From positions 186,001 to 250,000 of the forward strand of contig NZ_JYNO01000004.1 of NCBI RefSeq assembly GCF_000934745.1: 64,000 nt of DNA, in the 5' to 3' direction. The notes under the pieces were generated by a model, which was not told the origin of the DNA, did no database searches, and was given only the letters and a program-made list of their open reading frames with translations. Position numbers and translations under genes: made by a program. Position 1 is the stretch's first letter; the number at the start of each line of letters is the position of its first letter. Origin of the DNA: Desulfonatronum thioautotrophicum (GTDB taxonomy: Bacteria; Desulfobacterota; Desulfovibrionia; Desulfovibrionales; Desulfonatronaceae). Shown here piece by piece: positions 59,722 through 64,000 of this stretch.

Positions 59722-59756
59722 GGAGGGAGGGGAGGGGAAACCCTTCCCTACCCTAT

Positions 59757-59833
59757 CTGAAATGGCACGTTCTCTCAAGATCGTCATGCCCGCGCAGGCG
59801 GGCATCCAGGTCATACTTGCCACAAGTTTTTGA
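59757..59833. repeat. 3-prime intron flank: dispersed repeat
   Basis: This follows the intron and contains a TCATGCCCGCGCAGG hairpin and a CTTGCCACAAGTTTTTGA end (59816-59833) that also occurs, inverted, at 47795-47812. Together with 55016-55051 it makes the split copy of the repeat at 47795-47920. Confidence 0.8.
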
Positions 59834-59837
59834 GAAG

Positions 59838-59975
59838 TTACTGATTGGGTAAGGCCATCGTCTCCCCTGCGGAAAAGCGCCCCAGGATGTCGTCCGCGAC
59901 TTGGCCCGGCACAAACCAGTCCGGCTGCTCCCGGCTGAGATAGTTTTTATCCGGAAACGGCCCCTTTTTTGGCAT
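59838..59975 (-). CDS. short orphan ORF, 45 aa (possibly a truncated end)
   Basis: It reads MPKKGPFPDKNYLSREQPDW and ends GRFSAGETMALPNQ, directly against the dispersed repeat at 59833. The sequence looks protein-like and has normal codon use but no recognised family, and it may be the end of a longer gene lost to deletion. A TGA lies upstream in frame. Low certainty. Confidence 0.35.
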   Translation of the reverse strand: MPKKGPFPDKNYLSREQPDWFVPGQVADDILGRFSAGETMALPNQ

Positions 59976-60027
59976 AGTCGGATTTCAGTTTGGATGAGCG
60001 GGTTTCCAGTCGAATCGGCCAGACTGA

Positions 60028-60501
60028 TCAGGAGCTTGCCGTGAACCGCCGCAATTCCCAGGGCAGCCTCTTTTGCGCGCTTTTCAGGGCCTTCTTTTCC
60101 ACGTCCGCGTACCAGTCCAGAAACTGCTCCATGATCCGTCGGCCTTCTTCCGTGAGTCGGAAGCCGGACTTGTTGCCGCCCACCTTCTCCACCAGTCTGA
60201 CTCCCATGATTTCCTCGGTGCTTTTGATCTTGCCCCAGGCCGCCCGGTAGGACATGCGCATTTCCTCGGCGGCCTTGCTCAGGGAGCCGTGTTGTTGGAT
60301 ACGCTGCAGGAGCTGGGCTCGTCCAAGGCCGAAAAAGTGTCCGTTCGCCAGCTCCAGCCAGACATGCAGGCGCAGGATGGGTTGGGGGGCAGAGGACGGC
60401 GTGGGATCAACGCCGGTTGGATTTGGATTCAAAGGCTTTGTGGTGTTTTTCGGGTCGTCCGCGGCGTTTTTTCGGGCGGATATTTTTGTTTTGGTCTCCA
60501 T
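60028..60501 (-). CDS. ModE-like winged-helix regulator (second copy)
   Basis: A 157-residue protein with the ModE N-terminal domain: LRLHVWLELANGHFFGLGRA, then GSLSKAAEEMRMSYRAAWGK and VGGNKSGFRLTEEGRRIM. Like the copy at 32002 it lacks the molybdate-binding Mop domains. It starts at METKTKISARK (60501), 20 nt after the PadR gene on the same strand, so the two may be one operon. The N-terminal 40 residues are low-complexity. Confidence 0.82.
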   Translation of the reverse strand: METKTKISARKNAADDPKNTTKPLNPNPTGVDPTPSSAPQPILRLHVWLELANGHFFGLGRAQLLQRIQQHGSLSKAAEEMRMSYRAAWGKIKSTEEIMGVRLVEKVGGNKSGFRLTEEGRRIMEQFLDWYADVEKKALKSAQKRLPWELRRFTASS

Positions 60502-60521
60502 TTTTTCCTCGCCTTTTCGGG

Positions 60522-60914
60522 TCACGACAGGGCTCTGTACCGCTCCACAAAGCGCAGCAGGCTTTGGGCCTGCTGCTCCATGAACTCCGTCCATCCGGTC
60601 AAGGCATCCAGCCCGTCCGCGGTTATCTCGTAGATCCGCTTGGCCGGACCGGCGTCCTCGGTTTGCCAGCTTGACGTGACCAGCCCTTCTTCCTCCAGTT
60701 GCCGTAAATGACGATAGACCATGCCCGGCGGGGCCTTGCCCTGGACGAAGCCATATTCCTGAATGGTCGTCAGCAGATCGTAACCGTATCTGGCCCGGCC
60801 TTCGCGCAAGGCCAGCAGCAGCGACGGCTTCATGTACCGTTCGGCCTTGCCCTGGCCGCCGCCAGTTCCGCCCGAACTGGATGATCCTCCACGCGTGATG
60901 GTTCTGGGGGGCAT
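60522..60914 (-). CDS. PadR-family transcriptional regulator
   Basis: A 130-residue winged-helix protein: KPSLLLALREGRARYGYDLL, the recognition-helix region APPGMVYRHLRQLEEEGLVT and a C-terminal dimerisation helix. The start at 60914 has AAGGAG just upstream; the long frame to 61208 is not supported. The operator-like palindrome at 60929-60949 lies in its promoter. PadR proteins respond to small molecules or redox; here the neighbours suggest a link with molybdenum or stress control. Confidence 0.88.
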   Translation of the reverse strand: MPPRTITRGGSSSSGGTGGGQGKAERYMKPSLLLALREGRARYGYDLLTTIQEYGFVQGKAPPGMVYRHLRQLEEEGLVTSSWQTEDAGPAKRIYEITADGLDALTGWTEFMEQQAQSLLRFVERYRALS

Positions 60915-60928
60915 GATACTCCTTGACA

Positions 60929-60949
60929 ATATATCCTTTGAGGATATAT
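60929..60949. promoter_or_regulatory. palindromic PadR operator candidate
   Basis: ATATATCCT (60929-60937) and AGGATATAT (60941-60949) form a perfect 9-bp dyad with a 3-nt spacer, in the gap between padR and the divergent gene at 61012. Such ATAT dyads are typical PadR sites; autoregulation is likely. Confidence 0.75.
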
Positions 60950-61011
60950 ATGATGAATCACGTTGAGACGTGAAGTCGGGAAAGCGAACCAAAAATTTAC
61001 AGGAGGGCGTC

Positions 61012-61236
61012 ATGGCTGGCAAGATTTTCATCAGGGAACGGCGAAAGGTTGAGCAGGGCGAGAAAAAGCCGCGCTTTCGCATCGTGGCCGTGTCCGGCGC
61101 GGACGTGAAGTTCAAGGTCGAGCACATCCGCAAACAAGAGATCGAGGAAATCGCTTCCGCCGTGGGCGCGGAGGTGGTTCTGCTCAAACCGGAAAAAGGC
61201 AAGAGCAAACCGGAGGGGGATGAGGACGACGAGTAG
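61012..61236 (+). CDS. small conserved hypothetical protein divergent from padR
   Basis: A 74-residue soluble protein (MAGKIFIRERRKVEQGEKKP) ending in an acidic tail (GKSKPEGDEDDE). The ATG at 61012 follows CAGGAGGG. It shares the padR promoter region and so is a likely target of PadR. A strong terminator follows. Function unknown; the pattern of beta strands suggests a small ligand-binding fold. Confidence 0.75.
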   Translation: MAGKIFIRERRKVEQGEKKPRFRIVAVSGADVKFKVEHIRKQEIEEIASAVGAEVVLLKPEKGKSKPEGDEDDE

Positions 61237-61271
61237 CCCGTTCAATCTTCCCGTTGACCAGAGCGACAAAA

Positions 61272-61314
61272 ACAAAGCGCCGTTCGGAATTGCTTCCGAA
61301 CGGCGCTTTGGTTT
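61272..61314 (+). terminator. rho-independent terminator after the 74-aa gene
   Basis: CAAAGCGCCGTTCGGAA (61272-61288) pairs perfectly over 17 bp with TTCCGAACGGCGCTTTG (61293-61309), followed by GTTTTT. It can serve the convergent MoSto-like gene as well. Confidence 0.93.
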
Positions 61315-61352
61315 TTGAGGATTGGTATTGCTCCCAAGGCCGATATCGTTCC

Positions 61353-62210
61353 TCAGTCCCTGGTGATGATCGTTCCGACATGTTCTCCGGCCAAGGCCTT
61401 ACGGATGTCGCCGGGGTTGCTCAGGGCGTCGACGATCTGGATTTGCTTGATGCACTTGGCCCGCTGGAGCATGGTCAGGATGGGTCGTTCGATGATCAGG
61501 TCGTCCAGGTCCAGTTCCAGGAGTTCAGCCGCGGATATCTTGTCGAAGAACTTCAGACCGCCGCGTTTGGCCGCGTCGACCTTTTTGGGGTCGGTCTCGA
61601 ACAGCCCCTTCTCGTCCTTGAGGAAAATCACGGAGCGGGCGCCGATGTTCTCGGCCAGCAGGAACGCGCCGCAGTCCGTGCGGTGCGGCGGGATGGAGCC
61701 GAATTCCGCCGGATGCTCGAAAAAGCCGTAGGGCGGGATGCCGTAGGTGATGGGCAGGTAGCCCAGGCGGCAGAACATGGTCAGCTGTTCCAGGTTGTCG
61801 CCGTGGCCGATTTTCACCCCGCCGTGCTTGGCCAGCAGGACGGAGAGCATTTCCGCGTTCTGCCAGGAAACCTTGTCCCCGAGCTTGGACAGCACGCCGG
61901 TGGGCATGCCCAGATCCACGCCGATGCTGTAAACGTGCCGGGCCCGGGTGCCGCCCCCGGTCATCAACAGGATTTTGTACTCTTCCTTGAGCCGGATCAG
62001 TTCGTCCAGGATCGGCAGGATAGCCTTGGCCCCGCGGTCGATGATGCTCTGTCCGCCGATTTTCAATATGTTGATCTCCGGCTGCATCCGAAAATACTCT
62101 CTGGACTCCGTTTGCCGCAGAAATTCCTTGCTGACCAGGGATTCGCCCATCAACGGGGTGGTGATGTGCAACCTCCCGACCTCCGAGTCTTCCTTTACGA
62201 GTTGTGTCAT
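61353..62210 (-). CDS. molybdenum storage protein-like (amino acid kinase fold)
   Basis: A 285-residue member of the amino-acid-kinase/uridylate-kinase fold that includes the MosA/MosB subunits of molybdenum storage protein. Seen are INILKIGGQSIIDRGAKAI, LLMTGGGTRARHVYSIGVDL and PPHRTDCGAFLLAENIGARS. ATP-driven storage of polyoxomolybdate or tungstate is the likely role. The start at 62210 (MTQLVKEDSEVGRLH) has a GGAGG site; the longer frame to 62345 is not supported. Only one subunit type is present, unlike the two-subunit Azotobacter protein. Confidence 0.8.
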   Translation of the reverse strand: MTQLVKEDSEVGRLHITTPLMGESLVSKEFLRQTESREYFRMQPEINILKIGGQSIIDRGAKAILPILDELIRLKEEYKILLMTGGGTRARHVYSIGVDLGMPTGVLSKLGDKVSWQNAEMLSVLLAKHGGVKIGHGDNLEQLTMFCRLGYLPITYGIPPYGFFEHPAEFGSIPPHRTDCGAFLLAENIGARSVIFLKDEKGLFETDPKKVDAAKRGGLKFFDKISAAELLELDLDDLIIERPILTMLQRAKCIKQIQIVDALSNPGDIRKALAGEHVGTIITRD

Positions 62211-62671
62211 TTTTCCTCCCTCATTGTACGTTATGGTTTTTTTGACGGTCAAATTGACCAGAAATGACGAATCCGCCAAGTTCATCATGAATCTATCTTT
62301 AACAATATTAAGGTGATAGATACACGCTTCCAAGGTGAAAGCCAAGGCTGCTCAGGTCATTTTTGTTCTCATCAACTTTTTCTTGCAAAGACGGCCGACT
62401 TACCCTGTTTGGAACGGCTCGAAACTCCTTCTCCGGTCTCGTAACATCAAGCCGTTGCACCATAAAAACAGGAATTTGTGCTCTTGGCACCCGGCAACGG
62501 CTTGATGAAGGATTGCTGGTTCAGTCAAACAGTCGATCCGTGCCAAACAGGGCAAGCCAGCCTCAAAAATTTCATATAGTTACGTCAGAACGAAAATGCC
62601 CTGCAAGGCCGGTCAAGTTGGAAACATCGCTTTGACAGCCCTGGGAACGAACAATGCGTTAGGAGAATGAC
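62211..62671. other. 460-base gap upstream of the MoSto-like gene
   Basis: No convincing gene; only short frames. It should hold the divergent promoters of the MoSto-like gene and of the small membrane protein, but no clear operator is seen. Confidence 0.4.
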
Positions 62672-62947
62672 ATGTGGATTTTGGTATTGATTCTGGGGGC
62701 CGCGGTGGTCATTGTGCTGTGCGAAACATGGTTCGGAGGGGATGCGGCATTTCATGGCCAGGAGATGGAGCCCGAAGTGAAGCCCGTTTCCGCCGGGCTT
62801 TCCGCCTGGGAGGCCGCGGTCAAGGTTTTGCCCATCTTTCTGGGAGGCGTCGGCCTGCCTCTGACGCTTGCTCATCCCCCGTCCGGCATACTATGTCTGA
62901 TCCTGGCCCTTGGACTGTTTTTCCTGGGAAGATCGTTCACCAATTGA
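62672..62947 (+). CDS. small membrane protein, 91 aa
   Basis: Two hydrophobic segments: residues 1-18 (MWILVLILGAAVVIVLCE) and 48-89 (PIFLGGVGLPLTLAHPPSGI, then LCLILALGLFFLGRS). The region between is hydrophilic. The ATG has a TAGGAG site 6 nt upstream. It precedes the TunR-like gene by 16 nt, and may be in one operon with it. Function unknown. Confidence 0.65.
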   Translation: MWILVLILGAAVVIVLCETWFGGDAAFHGQEMEPEVKPVSAGLSAWEAAVKVLPIFLGGVGLPLTLAHPPSGILCLILALGLFFLGRSFTN

Positions 62948-62963
62948 TCCCTGTAGGCTCAAA

Positions 62964-64000
62964 TGCACATCATCCCCGATGAAGATCCGACGACCCGGCG
63001 TTCGCCGGGCGCTTCGTTTTCCGCCCCACCCTCGGCCAAGGTTTTGGACTCCGTCCAGATGGCGGAATTGGAGCGGACGTTTCGCGCCTGGGCAACGAGC
63101 TCTCCGCGGCGGGACGTTCGATGGTCCAGGCAGCGCATCCTGCTGACCTTTCTTTTGATCCGCCATACGGGCGCCAAACTGAACGAAGTGCTGGAACTGA
63201 AGTTCAGGGACATCGACCTGGAGAAGCGTGTCGTCATCCTGGCCGGTGACGACAAGGACAAGGCCAGAACCGTTGAAATCCCCGACGACCTGGCCGAGGA
63301 ACTGCGCACGGCCTTGAAAAAGACCGTGCATGCTCCGGATGACGCCTTGTTTCGGATTGATCCGGCCCATGTCCGGCGCAAGTTCTACGAGCAGGCCGAG
63401 GCCTGCGGATTGCCCCGGGACTTCGGCAACCCCAGTACACTGCGACGTTCGCGCTCCGTGGAACTGCTGCGCGGCAACCTGCCCCTGCCAGTGGTCCAAA
63501 GGATGCTGGGCCACTCCACGCCCAACCTCACCGCCGCGCACCTGGACATCTCCGAGGAGGACGTTCACCACGCAGCGAGGCAGTACATGGACCGGGAAAG
63601 CCGCAGACGCACCAGCGCTCGGAACATTTTTTTCGGCAAAATCACGGAAATCGTCACTGGAGACATTCAGTCCGAGGTGACGCTTCTGACGCTGGGCGGG
63701 CTGAGCGTCGTCGCGGTCATCACCAACGCCAGCATCCGCCGGATGCGGCTGAAGATCGGGATGTTCGTGACAGCCGACATCAAGGCTCCCTGGGTGCTCG
63801 TGGCCGGCTCGGATGCGGCGGAGCAAAACAGCGCGGAAAACCGTCTGCCGGCAACGGTCGTCGAGGTCGGCACCGAGCGGGTCAACACCGAAATCCTGCT
63901 GCGTCTGACGGACGGCACGGAAATCTGCTCCATAACGACCTCCAGGAGCAGCCGTCGTTTGAAACTACGTTCGGGCGACCAGACCTGGGTGCTGTTCGGC
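62964..64000 (+). CDS. tunR: TunR-type regulator: XerC/D-like DNA-binding domain plus TOBE domains (partial at right edge)
   Basis: An open frame from ATG 62964 runs off the window. Residues 30-215 have the tyrosine-recombinase fold: LIRHTGAKLNEVLELKFRDI and TLRRSRSVELLRGNLPLPVV, then VQRMLGHSTPNLTAAHLD. The catalytic residues are replaced: Arg I in the TGxR motif is Lys, HxLR reads STLR, and the catalytic Tyr position is His. After residue 220 come TOBE/Mop-type metal-oxyanion domains (KITEIVTGDIQSEVTLLTLG, LPATVVEVGTERVNTEILLR). This is the architecture of TunR, which regulates tungstate/molybdate uptake in sulfate reducers. The start lacks a strong ribosome site; it is chosen by fold coverage. 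Confidence 0.85.

Larger units (their letters stand above)
55052..59756 (+). mobile_element. group II intron, interrupted by an insertion sequence
   Basis: The element begins GTGCGCC at 55052, right behind a hairpin with an ATTCCCGC/GCGGGAAT stem (55030-55049), the site type used by group IIC-like introns. It ends at 59756 after domain V (59689-59721) and a GC-rich domain VI. Boundaries are confirmed by the uninterrupted copy at 47795-47920. The intron carries a maturase/reverse transcriptase gene, which has been cut by the insertion sequence at 56376-59418; without the insertion the intron is about 1.66 kb. It is therefore inactive as a mobile element. Confidence 0.9.

Noticed and set aside
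62964-63700. Active phage integrase at the right edge
   Set aside because: Catalytic Tyr and Arg positions are replaced and TOBE domains follow, so it is a regulator rather than an integrase.

Overview
The window looks like chromosome from a sulfate-reducing member of the Desulfovibrionales. The evidence is a complete dissimilatory sulfite reductase gene set (dsrMKJOP, dsrA-dsrB-dsrD and a CbiA/DsrN-like amidase), a Desulfovibrio-type ferredoxin, a periplasmic selenocysteine formate dehydrogenase, a Mop-type aldehyde oxidoreductase with its Desulfovibrio-specific accessory genes, and a TunR-type regulator. The genus cannot be fixed from the sequence alone. Most genes share a moderately GC-rich codon usage.

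Layout. 0-5.2 kb: dsrMKJOP, ending in a strong terminator. 5.2-8.5 kb: ferredoxin, a Cys-rich YkgJ-like protein, a small conserved protein, a TPR protein and a 231-aa protein. 8.5-13.4 kb (minus strand): dsrA-dsrB-dsrD-dsrN. 13.4-15.1 kb: an AAA ATPase plus a putative PD-(D/E)XK nuclease, a possible two-gene defence module. 15.4-17.0 kb: asnS and a truncated hicB. 17-25.8 kb: a molybdenum/tungsten region with a MoeA-PBP fusion, an HTH-PBP regulator, tupABC, an orphan modA-like gene, a divergent TupA paralogue and a TiaS-like protein. 25.9-31.6 kb: formate dehydrogenase (fdhA with an in-frame UGA, fdhB, fdhE, FmdE-like). 32-35.2 kb: ModE-like regulator, carboxymuconolactone decarboxylase family protein, HEAT-repeat protein and XdhC. 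35.5-46.6 kb: aldehyde oxidoreductase (mop) with an accessory cluster (AMP-dependent ligase, radical SAM, C-GCAxxG-C-C protein, methyltransferase, small CXXC protein, a large pyridine-nucleotide-oxidoreductase-like gene frameshifted by a 44-bp tandem duplication, and a MoeA-like protein). Next to it is a catalytically dead relative of IS1595 transposases.

From 47.8 to 60 kb the DNA is accessory and partly decayed. It holds toxin-antitoxin modules (MazEF and PIN/antitoxin intact; BrnT dead with its antitoxin intact; HipB intact with a deleted HipA), dispersed repeats, and a group II intron that is itself interrupted by a three-gene insertion sequence with two different DDE transposases. A histidine phosphatase and an NTP-transferase/HD protein, probably linked to molybdopterin cytosine dinucleotide metabolism, sit inside this zone. 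60-64 kb returns to metal-oxyanion genes: a second ModE-like regulator, a PadR regulator with a clear operator, a molybdenum-storage-like protein and, running off the right edge, a recombinase-derived TunR-like regulator.

How the parts fit together. DsrAB reduces sulfite; DsrMKJOP connects that to the membrane quinone pool; DsrN probably amidates siroheme. The rest of the intact region is dominated by molybdenum and tungsten: uptake (Tup, ModA), sensing (two ModE-like proteins, an HTH-PBP protein, TunR), storage, cofactor insertion and modification (MoeA variants, XdhC, NTP transferase), and the enzymes that use the metals (formate dehydrogenase, Mop). Tight control makes sense in a sulfate reducer because molybdate and tungstate are toxic sulfate analogues.
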